The notes: generated by a model not told the origin, from the letters alone. Shown: positions 33,357 through 42,574, counted from the first letter of the stretch. The stretch is DNA of 64,000 nt from an uncultured Acetatifactor sp. (GCA_910584375.1 CAJUAH010000002.1:124001-188000), one strand, 5' to 3'. Made by a program: numbers and translations.

Positions 33357-35120
33357 TTATCTCTTCAGATTGGTGAGCTCTTCCAGCAGCGTATCGGATA
33401 CGGTAATGATACGGCTGTTTGCCTGGAAACCTCTCTGCGTGGTGATCATCTCCGTAAACTCGGAGGACAGATCCACATTACTCATCTCCAACTGCCCGGT
33501 GGTCATATAGCCGCCGTCCGCGGTGATATCCACGCCGATGCCGTCAAACTCACCGGAGTTCAGGGTGGCGGAGTACAGGTTGTCGCCGTTCTTTTCCAGA
33601 CCGGAGGCGTTGGCGAACAGCGCCGTCGCGATCTGGCCCAGCAGCTTGGTCATACCGCTGTCATAAGTGGCGTAGATCATGCCGTTGTCCTGGACGGTCA
33701 GGCCGATCATCTCGCCCAGCCTGCGGCCGCTTCCCAGCTTGTTGGGGGAGAGATCGCCCTTGTCGGCGCCTATTGTGGAAGTCCCCTTCTTGTCGTAGTT
33801 GGAACTCTGGGCCATATCCACCTTGATATCGGAGAAGTTGCCGCCCAGCGCGCTGAAGTTCAGCATAAAGGTATTTGCCGCGGGATTCTCCACATTGATG
33901 CCGTTGAATTTACCGGTGTCCGCGTTGTAATTGACGATGATACCGTCAAAGACGCGTCCGTCCATCTCCACGCTGTTGTTGGTGGTATCCATCAGAGGGA
34001 ACGCCGGCGTACCGCCGGTGGCGGCATTGTGCAGCAGCTGTGACATCTTCACATACTGTCCCGCGTTAGCCGGATCTTCCATGGCCAGCTTGAGGAACTC
34101 GTCCGTGGAGCCTTCAAAGCCATGAGCCTTGGCTATATTGTCGATCGCCTCGCCCACAGTGACGTTCACGCCGTTCTCCGTGAAACATGTGGTATTCAGG
34201 TCAACCAGTTCACCGTTTGCGTCAAACATGGTCGTCAGGTCTGCCAGCGTGGTGGCCGGAGTGGTTGCGGTCTTGAGCTGATTGCCGTCCCACGCGTAAG
34301 CCGTGGTATCCAGACCCACCGTGGTCTTCTTGGCCATGCTTCTGGGAACATCAGACAGTTTGACCAGGGACTTGACGTCTATGGTCGCGCCTGTGTTATC
34401 CCGGATTTCCTTGCCCGTGGAATCCAGGATCCGATCCAGCTCCAGACTGAACACATGAGGATTGTCGGACTGTTTCATAACCAGCTTGGCCGTATAGCTG
34501 TAACCCAGCGCGTCAAAGAAGTTCAGGTTCATGGACTTGCCGTTGACACCGGTGACATCCGTGTCATTGCTGTCGATAACGCCGCTGATATGGGCCTGTG
34601 AAGTAGCCTCCGGAGGATAGGTCATATTGGCGTCGTTCATGATGCGCAGCGCCGTAACCGTGTCCTTCTTGATATTGCCGGTCTCCTCATCCACCTGCCA
34701 GCCCATGACATTGTAACCGGTGCTGGTCATGGCCAGATTACCGCCGCCGTCCACATAGAAGGATCCGTCTCTGGTAAAATAGTTGGATACGCCGTTGTTT
34801 ACAACGAAGAAAGCGTCTCCGGTGATCATGATATCAAAGGGATTGCCGGTGGACTGGCTGGAGCCCTGCCCGGAAATATTGGTGTTGATAGCGCCGCTCT
34901 TTACGCCCAGACCGATCTGTCTGGCGTTGGTGCCGCCCACGCCGGTCAGCGCGTTGGGGCCGCTGGCTCTTTTGGTGGTCTGGCTCATCAGAGCATTGAA
35001 CGTGATAGAACTGGACTTATATGCCGTAGTATTTACATTGGCAATATTGTTACCGATTACGTCCATCTTGACCTGGTGTGTCTTCAGACCGGACACTCCA
35101 GAATAAAGTGATCTCATCAT
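33357..35120 (-). CDS. flgE: Flagellar hook protein FlgE
   Basis: 587 residues, at the long end for hook proteins. The N-terminal rod/hook motif (MRSLYSGVSGLKTHQVKMDV, then IGNNIANVNTTAYK) and the C-terminal helix (FTEMITTQRGFQANSRIITV) form the D0 core. The long middle is surface domain, with insertion variability expected. AGGAGG is 12 bases before the first of two consecutive ATGs. It forms the universal joint after assembly on FlgD. It could be confused with FlgF/FlgG, but the length and position after flgD say hook. Confidence 0.95.
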   Translation of the reverse strand: MMRSLYSGVSGLKTHQVKMDVIGNNIANVNTTAYKSSSITFNALMSQTTKRASGPNALTGVGGTNARQIGLGVKSGAINTNISGQGSSQSTGNPFDIMITGDAFFVVNNGVSNYFTRDGSFYVDGGGNLAMTSTGYNVMGWQVDEETGNIKKDTVTALRIMNDANMTYPPEATSQAHISGVIDSNDTDVTGVNGKSMNLNFFDALGYSYTAKLVMKQSDNPHVFSLELDRILDSTGKEIRDNTGATIDVKSLVKLSDVPRSMAKKTTVGLDTTAYAWDGNQLKTATTPATTLADLTTMFDANGELVDLNTTCFTENGVNVTVGEAIDNIAKAHGFEGSTDEFLKLAMEDPANAGQYVKMSQLLHNAATGGTPAFPLMDTTNNSVEMDGRVFDGIIVNYNADTGKFNGINVENPAANTFMLNFSALGGNFSDIKVDMAQSSNYDKKGTSTIGADKGDLSPNKLGSGRRLGEMIGLTVQDNGMIYATYDSGMTKLLGQIATALFANASGLEKNGDNLYSATLNSGEFDGIGVDITADGGYMTTGQLEMSNVDLSSEFTEMITTQRGFQANSRIITVSDTLLEELTNLKR

Positions 35121-35203
35121 AGTTGAAATGACCTCCTGTTTTTTGGTTGACTTTGCCCTCTCCCTCTGTCATTCGGGAGATATTCGCCTCCGTTAAGGTC
35201 CGG

Positions 35204-35605
35204 CTACATAATCACGGCTCCGTCAATATTAGTAAATATGTTCTCGACTGCATCCTTGCTGTCCATGGCAGTGACTACGGTGCTGTTGGGAATATTGACG
35301 ATAAACGCCAGTTCATCCACAATCACCAGGGAGTCTCTGATTCCCTTTTGTCCCGCCTTTCTGGTTCCATCCATCAGTCTTTCCATCTGCCCGTCGGTAA
35401 GGTCGATCCCCCGCTGTCTGAGTCTTGCGCTGGCATGTTTGGAAAATCTCAGGTTTTCGTCGGCCAGAACCTTTTTCTGTAATACTTCCTGAAAGGAAAA
35501 TGCCTCTCCCGTCAGGTTCTGCCTGGGAGCGATCCTCTCCCTCTGGCTCTTTGCCGACTCTTGCAATTGCAGTGCAGTCAGGAATTCAGAATCCTGTATT
35601 CTCAT
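35204..35605 (-). CDS. TIGR02530-family flagellar operon protein
   Basis: 133 residues, hydrophilic. The C-terminal two-thirds hold the family signature: FSKHASARLRQRGIDLTDGQ, then a helix with DGTRKAGQKG and the strand DSLVIVDELAFIVNIPNSTV. Members sit between flgD and flgE in Firmicutes flagellar operons. They are suspected of a role in hook assembly, but none is firmly shown to my knowledge. Confidence 0.85.
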   Translation of the reverse strand: MRIQDSEFLTALQLQESAKSQRERIAPRQNLTGEAFSFQEVLQKKVLADENLRFSKHASARLRQRGIDLTDGQMERLMDGTRKAGQKGIRDSLVIVDELAFIVNIPNSTVVTAMDSKDAVENIFTNIDGAVIM

Positions 35606-35649
35606 ATCATCTTTTCCTTATCCTTTCCGCCTGTATGGCACTGCCTGCT

Positions 35650-36405
35650 TTACTGCTCGGTGGCCTGCGCGCCGTCGGTCTCATCCGTGCCCTCCGACCC
35701 TTCAACCTTATCGCCGTTCTCTGTGCCTTCGGTCTTATCGCCGTTCTCTTCTTTCTCCAGTTCCTCGGCGATCTTGCGCACCTCGGCAAGTCTCTCCACA
35801 TAGGCGTTCAGATCTTTCACCTTCTCGCTGGCAATAAAGGACTTCTGATAATCGTTCATCTTGTCATAGGCCGCCTTCAGTGCGTCGATATCCTCCGCGT
35901 CATCCAGAGAGATATTGGCAACGCTGGGCAGTTTATTTAATGCTATGATCCATTCGCTTGCCATCTCGTAAGCTTCAAGATATTCTTTGTCCGCCACGGT
36001 GTCCAGATCGTCAATGGAATACAGATTGCCCTGAATGGACACAAATGCCTTGCCATTCTCATAGGCCACATAATCGACCTTGCCTTCCACATAATTGGTG
36101 TCTCCGCTGGTGTTGGTGGTCTTCACCCTTACCATCTGGCCCACCAGTGAGCCGGCTCTCTGCAGATCCATGCTGCCCGCCATATTCTGTAACTGTTCCA
36201 CCTGTGAAAACTGGGCGTACTGGGATACAAACTCCGTATTGGACGTGGGTTCCAGCGGATCCTGATACTTCATCTGCGCTACCAAAAGCTGTAAAAACGC
36301 GTCTTTGTCCATACCGCTCTCGGAGCTTTTTTTTGCTTTTTTCATGGAGCTCTCGGAGGCTGTCTCCACGATCTTACCGTCTTCTACCGGTGCTACTAAA
36401 CTCAT
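35650..36405 (-). CDS. flgD: Hook cap protein FlgD with an unusual C-terminal extension
   Basis: 251 residues. The N-terminal FlgD signature is intact (MDKDAFLQLLVAQMKYQDPL and SNTEFVSQYAQFSQVEQL, residues 32-72), followed by a small barrel (~85-135). Where the usual C-terminal Ig-like domain would be, residues ~141-215 look like a three-helix module (IIALNKLPSV... DIDALKAAYDKMNDYQKSFI) of a kind common in Gram-positive surface proteins. The last 35 residues are an acidic Gly/Glu/Asp tail with a repeated NGDKxEGxE unit. It scaffolds FlgE addition. The ribosome site AAAGGAG is good. Confidence 0.93.
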   Translation of the reverse strand: MSLVAPVEDGKIVETASESSMKKAKKSSESGMDKDAFLQLLVAQMKYQDPLEPTSNTEFVSQYAQFSQVEQLQNMAGSMDLQRAGSLVGQMVRVKTTNTSGDTNYVEGKVDYVAYENGKAFVSIQGNLYSIDDLDTVADKEYLEAYEMASEWIIALNKLPSVANISLDDAEDIDALKAAYDKMNDYQKSFIASEKVKDLNAYVERLAEVRKIAEELEKEENGDKTEGTENGDKVEGSEGTDETDGAQATEQ

Positions 36406-36439
36406 ATTCTCACTCCTTTCCCTGTTCTTCCTGTGTCGC

Positions 36440-37834
36440 TCAGACCAGATAATCCACCGAGCTGCCGTTTGCGGCCATCATCTCCGCAACGATCTGATCC
36501 GACTCCGTCAACTCTTCTCCGGATTCCAGACCGCTCATATCCAGCCGCCTTCTCCTGGGTCTTCTGCCCTGTTCTTCCTCGCCTCTGTTTCTGCCCTGTT
36601 CCAGATTGCTCTCGAACTGATGCGTCTCTACAGTGACCTCGATGGCATCGACTTTGATGTCCTGCTGTTCAAAGTTCTCCCGCAGCACTGCCATCTGGTT
36701 CTCCAGCACAGTCTTGACCGCCTCGGATGTGGCAGTGAAATGCGCCGTCATAACGCCTTCTCTGGCCGAAATCTGGATATGCAGTGTTCCCAGATTCTCC
36801 GGATGCAGCTGCATATTCAGCACCGTATCCTCCGGTCTCATGGACACTTTCATATAGTCCAGGATCTGGTTCATGACCTGCTGGGTCTCCGGCGTCTGGG
36901 TATATACCGCTCCCGAAGTAAACGCTGTCGCTCCTGCCTGCCCTGCCGCTGCCTGACTCTGAGCCTGAGATGTGTAATTCTGATAGAGAACCTGCCCCAG
37001 GGGATTCTGCTCCTGATTCCGGCTCTGCCCGCTCTCATGCTCTCTGCCCTGATCCGACCGTCCCCGGTCTTCCTGCCGGAGATTTTCCGCCGTCAGGTCC
37101 GGCTGCTCTGCCACCGGACTCTTCACATGGCTCTCCTGGCCCTCCAGCGTCTTTTGCAGTCCGCCTTCTTCCTTCAGCTCCGTCTCCAGTTTCCGGGTAA
37201 TCTCCTGAAATCCCTGGGCAATCGTCTGCTGGCTCTGATACAGTTCTTCATTCATCACCAGCGCCATGGAATCCTGCTCGCCCGTGGCGTCCAGAATCAA
37301 CTGATCCACTGTCTCCGGCTGCAGGAGCTGTACATCCGTAAAGCCTTCCTGCCGCATCAACTGTTCCAGTTCCTGCGGGCTTATGTCCAGCTGCTGCATA
37401 AGCAGTTCCCGGATCTGCAGGATCGCGCCCTGCAATATCTCCATCGCCTGCTCCAGTCCCTCTTCGGGCAGATCAGTCTCCCCCGCCATATCCGCCCTCA
37501 TGTCCGTCTCCGGCTGGGGCGTTCCGGCGTTCTCCGACTGCTGTTGCCGCGCGGCATCCGTTTCCCCGGTAACAGTTTCCCCGCCCTCCGTCTGCACGGC
37601 CTCCATGGCCTCTGCCTCCTGGGGCGTCTCCTTCTGTCCCTGGGTCTTCACCGCCTCGTCTGTGGAACCTTTCGCCTGTGTCGGGGCTTTTGCACCGCTG
37701 TCCCCGGATGTACCTGTCTTTTGCCTGTCAAGCACTTTGCTGAAATTCTCCTTGGATTCCGCAGTCTTGACTTTGGGCTGTCCGGTTCGGTTTCCCGCCG
37801 GAAAGTTCTGCACATTCGCAGGTATACTTGTCAT
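36440..37834 (-). CDS. fliK: Hook-length control protein FliK
   Basis: 464 residues. The first ~330 are low-complexity, rich in Gln, Glu, Ala, Gly and Thr, as expected for the molecular-ruler part. The C-terminal Flg_hook domain (~345-425; VLNMQLHPENLGTLHIQISA, MTAHFTATSEAVKTVLENQM) contacts FlhB to switch export specificity. A basic segment (RRPRRRRLDM) is near the end. AGGAGG precedes the ATG. It lies between the ylxF/motE-like gene and flgD. Confidence 0.92.
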   Translation of the reverse strand: MTSIPANVQNFPAGNRTGQPKVKTAESKENFSKVLDRQKTGTSGDSGAKAPTQAKGSTDEAVKTQGQKETPQEAEAMEAVQTEGGETVTGETDAARQQQSENAGTPQPETDMRADMAGETDLPEEGLEQAMEILQGAILQIRELLMQQLDISPQELEQLMRQEGFTDVQLLQPETVDQLILDATGEQDSMALVMNEELYQSQQTIAQGFQEITRKLETELKEEGGLQKTLEGQESHVKSPVAEQPDLTAENLRQEDRGRSDQGREHESGQSRNQEQNPLGQVLYQNYTSQAQSQAAAGQAGATAFTSGAVYTQTPETQQVMNQILDYMKVSMRPEDTVLNMQLHPENLGTLHIQISAREGVMTAHFTATSEAVKTVLENQMAVLRENFEQQDIKVDAIEVTVETHQFESNLEQGRNRGEEEQGRRPRRRRLDMSGLESGEELTESDQIVAEMMAANGSSVDYLV

Positions 37835-37951
37835 CCGCTCTACCTCCTTTCTGCAATTATCAAAGTTCTTTTATGTTTTCACGAACCGCGATTCACGAAA
37901 GCCGCGCTTCATGTAAAACCATACTTAATATCGGCATATTCTCCTGTGTAC

Positions 37952-38827
37952 TTAAGATTCGGGCTCCAATATTTTGGTGAGCCGCGCTGCCACCTCCGGA
38001 TCCATCACGCCCAGAATAGCCCCCTTGCTCTCCACATCCATGATCCGCAGGATCCTGGCCACCACCTCCAGATCGTCCGTCATCTTCTCAAAGATCGACG
38101 CCGCCTGCTTGGGTTTCATCTGGGAGTAGGCCGCCGCCCAGTTCTGTATCTCCTGTGTCTCCGCCTGCTGCGTAATCACCTGCCGGTACATCAGTTCCGC
38201 CGTAGAGGGATCCATCGCCTCATAGTACTTGCGGTACTCTTCCGGTCCCGGCCCGTTCTCCGCATAGACCACTTCTTCCATAAACTCGTTCTTGATCCGC
38301 TGGAACTCCAGCTGTTTCTGTTCAAACTCCTGCAAACGTATCACATTGGCTTTCAGCTCCGCGATCTCGTCGTCCTTCTCGCTGATGCTGGTCTGCGCTC
38401 TCTCCAGTTCCAGTTCCAACTGTTTGATGTAGTCCACCGCATCCACCAGGCTGGTGTAGCCCCCGTAGCTCTCCGGATCGTTGGTCTCCAGCACATGATT
38501 CCCCGGCAATATCCGGTTCAGCACCGGTACGTCCTGGAGGATCGGCGTCAGCACCTTGCTGCCGAAACCGCCCACGTCCAGCTTGATGATGACCACGATC
38601 ACCGCCAGCCAGACCATCACGATCATGATCGTGGCGATCAGGGTGCCAAATCCGCCTCCCTCGTCGTCATCCGCCAGCTCATCCTCCCGTTTTGCGATCT
38701 CTTTGGCACGGCGTCTGGCTTCCTTTTTCTGCTCTTTCTGCTCGTTTTTCAGCTGTTTTTTCTCGTTCTTTATCTGGTTCTTCTCAGCTTTCACCGCCTC
38801 CTGACGGGGATCTTCCTGTTTTGCCAT
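37952..38827 (-). CDS. YlxF/MotE-like flagellar protein with MgtE-N-type C-terminus
   Basis: 291 residues. A strikingly charged cytoplasmic N-terminus (Lys/Glu/Gln/Arg, residues 1-50) is followed by one membrane helix (LIATIMIVMVWLAVIVVIIK), a coiled coil (~125-190), and a C-terminal domain resembling MgtE-N/FliG-N repeats (MKPKQAASIFEKMTDDLEVV, then MDVESKGAILGVMDPEVAAR). Relatives sit between fliJ and fliK in many operons. Some act as stator or gate chaperones (MotE). Function here is inferred from place. Confidence 0.8.
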   Translation of the reverse strand: MAKQEDPRQEAVKAEKNQIKNEKKQLKNEQKEQKKEARRRAKEIAKREDELADDDEGGGFGTLIATIMIVMVWLAVIVVIIKLDVGGFGSKVLTPILQDVPVLNRILPGNHVLETNDPESYGGYTSLVDAVDYIKQLELELERAQTSISEKDDEIAELKANVIRLQEFEQKQLEFQRIKNEFMEEVVYAENGPGPEEYRKYYEAMDPSTAELMYRQVITQQAETQEIQNWAAAYSQMKPKQAASIFEKMTDDLEVVARILRIMDVESKGAILGVMDPEVAARLTKILEPES

Positions 38828-38856
38828 AGTTTCCCAGCTCCATTTCCTCTATAAAA

Positions 38857-39324
38857 TCATGTCTCCACAGCGAGCTTTTCCTTCTGCCGTCGGCCGTAGG
38901 TGTAGCTCGTCAGTTCGTCCACTTCCTTACTCTCCTGCTTTTTCTCATCCATCAGAAACTGTTCAAAGGCCTTTTCTTTCAGCGTTTCATGGGATTTGCG
39001 CTCCTTCATGACCTCTGCCAGCCTCTCCCTCGCCAGTTCCACTTTTTTCTCCGCCTCCCGCACACTCAGCCGCTGCAACGCGATATATTCGTCCATGCGC
39101 AGGATGGCCTCTTTATTCTCCGCCATCTCCCGGCAGTTTAACTCTCCCAGCAGGTGTTCCCTGGCCTGGCGTTCATAACCGGCCTTGCGGTCCTTAAGCG
39201 CCGCCAGCCGCTCCTCCTCCTCGCTCAAACGCATCTGGGCCGCCGCAAACTCCTGCTTGGCCTGAGTCTCCATCTTCAGTTTGATATCCAGGATGCTCTG
39301 CATCCGGTACCGGAATCTGGCCAT
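38857..39324 (-). CDS. fliJ: Flagellar export chaperone FliJ
   Basis: 155 residues, almost entirely an antiparallel coiled coil (MARFRYRMQSILDIKLKMET at the N-terminus, then alternating Glu/Lys/Arg heptads). FliJ sits in the centre of the FliI hexamer and links it to FlhA. It starts at the ATG following the fliI stop by 3 bases. Family sequence is poorly conserved; the N-terminal FRYRMQSILDIK and position support the call. Confidence 0.9.
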   Translation of the reverse strand: MARFRYRMQSILDIKLKMETQAKQEFAAAQMRLSEEEERLAALKDRKAGYERQAREHLLGELNCREMAENKEAILRMDEYIALQRLSVREAEKKVELARERLAEVMKERKSHETLKEKAFEQFLMDEKKQESKEVDELTSYTYGRRQKEKLAVET

Positions 39325-39327
39325 GCT

Positions 39328-40653
39328 TTACTTCTGTTCCTCCCCGAACATCTTCTCCAGTCCCTCGACGCTCTCCTCAAAACTGACTTTCTCGTCCACT
39401 TCCTGCTGCAGGAACGCGTTGACCTGTTGGATCATCGTGATGGCGTAGTCGATCTCGGGATTGCTGCCGCTCTTGTAGGCGCCGATATTGATCAGATCCT
39501 CCGCCTCGTTATAGGTCGCCAGCACATTTTTCAGTTTGCCTGCCAGGCGCTTGTGCTCCCTGGTAGCGATCTGGCTCATGCATCTGGAGATGCTCTGCAA
39601 TACGTCTATCGCCGGATAGTGGTTCTTGTGTACCAGCTTACGGTTCAACATGATATGCCCGTCCAGTATACTGCGGGCCGTGTCCGTGATGGGCTCGTTA
39701 AAATCGTCCCCGTCCACCAGCACAGTGTACAGTCCCGTGATGGAACCTTTGCTGGATCGCCCTGCCCGCTCCAGCAGCCGGGGCATCTCGGAGTACACGC
39801 TGGGGGGATAACCCCTGGACACCGGCGGTTCCCCGCTGGCCAGGCCGATCTCCCGCTGCGCCATGGAAAATCGCGTCAGGGAGTCCATCATCAGCAGCAC
39901 ATCCCTGCCCTGATCCCGAAAATATTCCGCGATGGCTGTGGCGGTCAGCGCCGCTTTCTTGCGCTCCAGCGCCGGACGGTCAGAGGTGGCTACCACCACC
40001 ACGGAGCGCCGCATGCCCTCCTCGCCCAGATCCCGCTCGATAAATTCCCGCACCTCTCTGCCGCGCTCGCCAATCAGCGCGATCACATTGATATCCGCTT
40101 TGGTGTTGCGGGCAAACATACCCATCAGTGTGGATTTTCCCACGCCGGAACCGGCAAATATTCCGATTCTCTGCCCCTTCCCCACCGTCATGATGCCGTC
40201 CACCGCCCGCACGCCCAGCGGCAGCACGGTGTCGATAATCTCCCGCCGCAGGGGATCGGGAGGCGGCGCCCCCACGGAATAACTGCCGCCCTTTATGCGG
40301 GTACCGTCCACCGGCAGACCCAGTCCGTTCACCGTCTTGCCCAGCAGTTCCTCGCTCACTGTGACGGTCAGCGGATATCCGGTATTTTCCACCGAACACC
40401 CCAGCCGGATCCCCTCTACCTGATCCAGAGGCATCAGCAGCGTCCGGTTTTCCCGAAACCCCACCACCTCGGCCAGAACAGGCTCCGCCTCCTCCGTGTC
40501 CGGTACGATGCGGCATACGTCCCCCAGCCGCGCGTCCGGTCCCACGGACTCGATGGTCAGTCCTACCACATTGACCACCTTGCCCAGTTTGCGGAAAAAA
40601 GTCTGCTCCGCCACCGCTCTGTATTTATCTAAGTCCAGTTTTTTCGTCGTCAA
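39328..40653 (-). CDS. fliI: Flagellar export ATPase FliI (TTG start)
   Basis: 441 residues. The P-loop is FAGSGVGKSTLMGM (near residue 170). The F1-beta-like catalytic set follows (IGERGREVREFIERDLG, VLLMMDSLTRFSMAQREIG, SRGYPPSVYSEMPRLLERAG). The C-terminal domain is normal. The only in-frame start that keeps the usual N-terminus (LDLDKYRAVAEQTFFRKLGK) is a TTG two codons after an in-frame TGA. An ATG with a better ribosome site lies 16 bases upstream in another frame. It drives or energises substrate unloading with FliH and FliJ. Confidence 0.93.
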   Translation of the reverse strand: MTTKKLDLDKYRAVAEQTFFRKLGKVVNVVGLTIESVGPDARLGDVCRIVPDTEEAEPVLAEVVGFRENRTLLMPLDQVEGIRLGCSVENTGYPLTVTVSEELLGKTVNGLGLPVDGTRIKGGSYSVGAPPPDPLRREIIDTVLPLGVRAVDGIMTVGKGQRIGIFAGSGVGKSTLMGMFARNTKADINVIALIGERGREVREFIERDLGEEGMRRSVVVVATSDRPALERKKAALTATAIAEYFRDQGRDVLLMMDSLTRFSMAQREIGLASGEPPVSRGYPPSVYSEMPRLLERAGRSSKGSITGLYTVLVDGDDFNEPITDTARSILDGHIMLNRKLVHKNHYPAIDVLQSISRCMSQIATREHKRLAGKLKNVLATYNEAEDLINIGAYKSGSNPEIDYAITMIQQVNAFLQQEVDEKVSFEESVEGLEKMFGEEQK

Positions 40654-40669
40654 AAGTCACCACTCTCAT
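40625..40669 (-). other. 14-codon open frame overlapping the fliI start
   Basis: An ATG preceded by AGAGGACAGGA reads MRVVTFDDEKTGLR and stops inside fliI. It contains a run of six A. A +1 shift at that run would join it to the fliI frame (…DDEK-LDLDKYR). It may be a small leader that delivers ribosomes to the weak TTG, the trace of an indel, or chance. Confidence 0.3.
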
Positions 40670-40691
40670 TCCTGTCCTCTGCCGCGTCCGC

Positions 40692-41567
40692 CTAACCGTT
40701 GTAAGCCAGAAGGCACAGGCGCTGTCGCAGCTGGGCGAGCTGCGTACCCAGCCCGCAGTCGAATATACCGCCCTCGGTCTCGATCATACACTCGTCCCTG
40801 GCAACGGTCGCATCCTCTATAATCTCCAGAGACACTCCGTTTCCGCCCAGTCCGGCCAGCAGCTGTTTCTTCTGCATACTCACATAGGAATAATCCTCTC
40901 TGGACACATGCACCAGAAATACCTTGCTGCCCTCTGCCCTGTGCAGAGTGGACACGATCAGATGCATCAGAATATCACGGTAAGAATGCAGCTCCACCTG
41001 GAAAATATGCTCATAAATCCCCGTTATAGCCTCCACCAGCTGGGATTCCATCTGGTCAAACGCGCTCTGATATGCGGCCTCCATCTCCGCCTCTTTGGCC
41101 TTGATCTGTCTCCGCAGCCCCTCGGCCTCGGCTCCCGCTTTGTCCTTGCCCTCCCGATAGCCTGTCATGCGGCCCTCCTCGATGGCGGTCTTCTTCATAT
41201 CCTCCGCCTGCTCCTGGGCGTCTTGCAACACCTGTTGCGCATGAATCCGGGCGTCCTCCAGAATACTCTCGGCCTGGGCGTTGGCGCTCTGGAGCAGCGC
41301 CGCGCTGTCTGCCGCAGCGTCCGCTTTCAGTACCGTACCGCTCCCGTCCGACGCATCCAGCAGGCCGGACAAATCCGTCGCTTCGATTCCCTGTACAAAA
41401 CCTCCCTGTACAAAGCCATCGTCGGACTCCACGTCCTGCGCCCTGCCCTGCATCTCCCGCAGCTCCTCCAGACGCCTGGCCGCCAGTTCATTGGTGTCTA
41501 TCACTCTTTTTTCCTCGGTTCCATTCAGGAAAAAACCGTATCCCTGCTTATATAAATTACTATACAA
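40692..41567 (-). CDS. fliH: FliH, regulator of the export ATPase (non-ATG start)
   Basis: About 291 residues. The start is a TTG with GGAGGTGA 10 bases before it, giving MYSNLYKQGYGFFLNG, close to other clostridial FliH proteins. GTG codons at 41579 and 41585 are alternatives. The middle is a long Ala/Gln/Glu coiled coil (LQSANAQAESILEDARIHAQ). The C-terminal domain (EVTRS-type stalk homologue of V/F-ATPase, ~195-291, with DEC MIETEGGIFDCGLGTQL) binds FliI. Its start overlaps fliG by a few bases. Confidence 0.85.
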   Translation of the reverse strand: MYSNLYKQGYGFFLNGTEEKRVIDTNELAARRLEELREMQGRAQDVESDDGFVQGGFVQGIEATDLSGLLDASDGSGTVLKADAAADSAALLQSANAQAESILEDARIHAQQVLQDAQEQAEDMKKTAIEEGRMTGYREGKDKAGAEAEGLRRQIKAKEAEMEAAYQSAFDQMESQLVEAITGIYEHIFQVELHSYRDILMHLIVSTLHRAEGSKVFLVHVSREDYSYVSMQKKQLLAGLGGNGVSLEIIEDATVARDECMIETEGGIFDCGLGTQLAQLRQRLCLLAYNG

Positions 41568-42570
41568 CGATCTCGTCACCTCCACCTCTGGAAATAATGA
41601 TCTCGCCGGAATCCTCCAGTTTGCGGATAATATTGACGATCTTCTGCTGTGCTTCCTCCACGTCCTTCATACGCACGGGACCCATAAATTCCATGTCCTC
41701 TTTTATCATCACAGCCAGACGTTTGGACATATTGTCAAAGATCGCGGTCTGCACCTGCTCGTTGGCATTTTTAAGCGCAATCGCCAGGTCGTTGTTATCC
41801 ACGTTACGCAGCACCTGCTGTATGGCTCTGTCGTCCAGCAGCAGAATATCCTCGAAGACAAACATCTTTTTGCGGATCTCGTCTGCCAGCTCCGGCTCCT
41901 CGATCTCCAGAGTCTCCATAATATGTTTCTCTGTGCCGCGATCCACGGTGTTCAGGATCTCCACCACAGCGTCCACGCCGCCGATGATGGTGTAGTCCTG
42001 GTTGACCAGATTGGACAGCTTGGATTCCAACACCTTTTCCACCTCTTTTATCACATCCGGGCTGGTGCGGTCCATCACCGCGATACGCCTCGCCACGTCC
42101 GCCTGTTTCTCCGGCGGCAACGCGGAAATAATCATCGCGGACTGTCCCGCCGACAGATAGGACAGAATCAGGGCGATCGTCTGGGGATGCTCATCCTGAA
42201 TAAAGTTCAGCAGCTGGGACGCGTCCGTCTTGCGCACAAACTCGAAAGGCTTGACCTGCAGGGACGCGGTCAGCTTGCCAATCACATCCATGGCCTTCTC
42301 GTTGCCCAATGCCTTTTCCAGCAGCTCCTTGGCGTAGGTGATACCGCCCTCGGCGATATACTGCTGTGCCAGACAGACCTCGTAAAACTCGTTCAATATA
42401 TCCTCTTTTACCTGGGGCGTCACGCTCCGGGTATTGGCGATCTCCAACGTGAGTTCCTCGATCTCCTCTTCCTTCAAATGCTTGAATATATTGGCCGAAC
42501 GCTCCGGCCCAAGTACGATCAAAAGGATCGCGGCCTTCTGCAGGCCGGATATACCGTCATCCTTAGCCAT
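41560..42570 (-). CDS. fliG: Flagellar motor switch protein FliG
   Basis: 336 residues with three armadillo-like domains. The N domain (LQKAAILLIVLGPERSANIF) binds FliF. The middle domain has the EHPQTIALILSYL motif, contacting FliM. The C-terminal domain carries the torque helix with charged residues (LLDDRAIQQVLRNVDNNDLA and FMGPVRMKDVEEAQQKIVNI). It is 4 bases after the fliF stop, with GGGGGTAAGG as ribosome site. Confidence 0.97.
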   Translation of the reverse strand: MAKDDGISGLQKAAILLIVLGPERSANIFKHLKEEEIEELTLEIANTRSVTPQVKEDILNEFYEVCLAQQYIAEGGITYAKELLEKALGNEKAMDVIGKLTASLQVKPFEFVRKTDASQLLNFIQDEHPQTIALILSYLSAGQSAMIISALPPEKQADVARRIAVMDRTSPDVIKEVEKVLESKLSNLVNQDYTIIGGVDAVVEILNTVDRGTEKHIMETLEIEEPELADEIRKKMFVFEDILLLDDRAIQQVLRNVDNNDLAIALKNANEQVQTAIFDNMSKRLAVMIKEDMEFMGPVRMKDVEEAQQKIVNIIRKLEDSGEIIISRGGGDEIVV

Positions 42571-42574
42571 ATCC

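Noticed and set aside
36305..38854. 849-codon open frame on the plus strand opposite flgD-fliK-ylxF
   Set aside because: The product is Leu/Arg/His-rich without domains and covers three well-supported genes. It is an effect of GC-rich codons.
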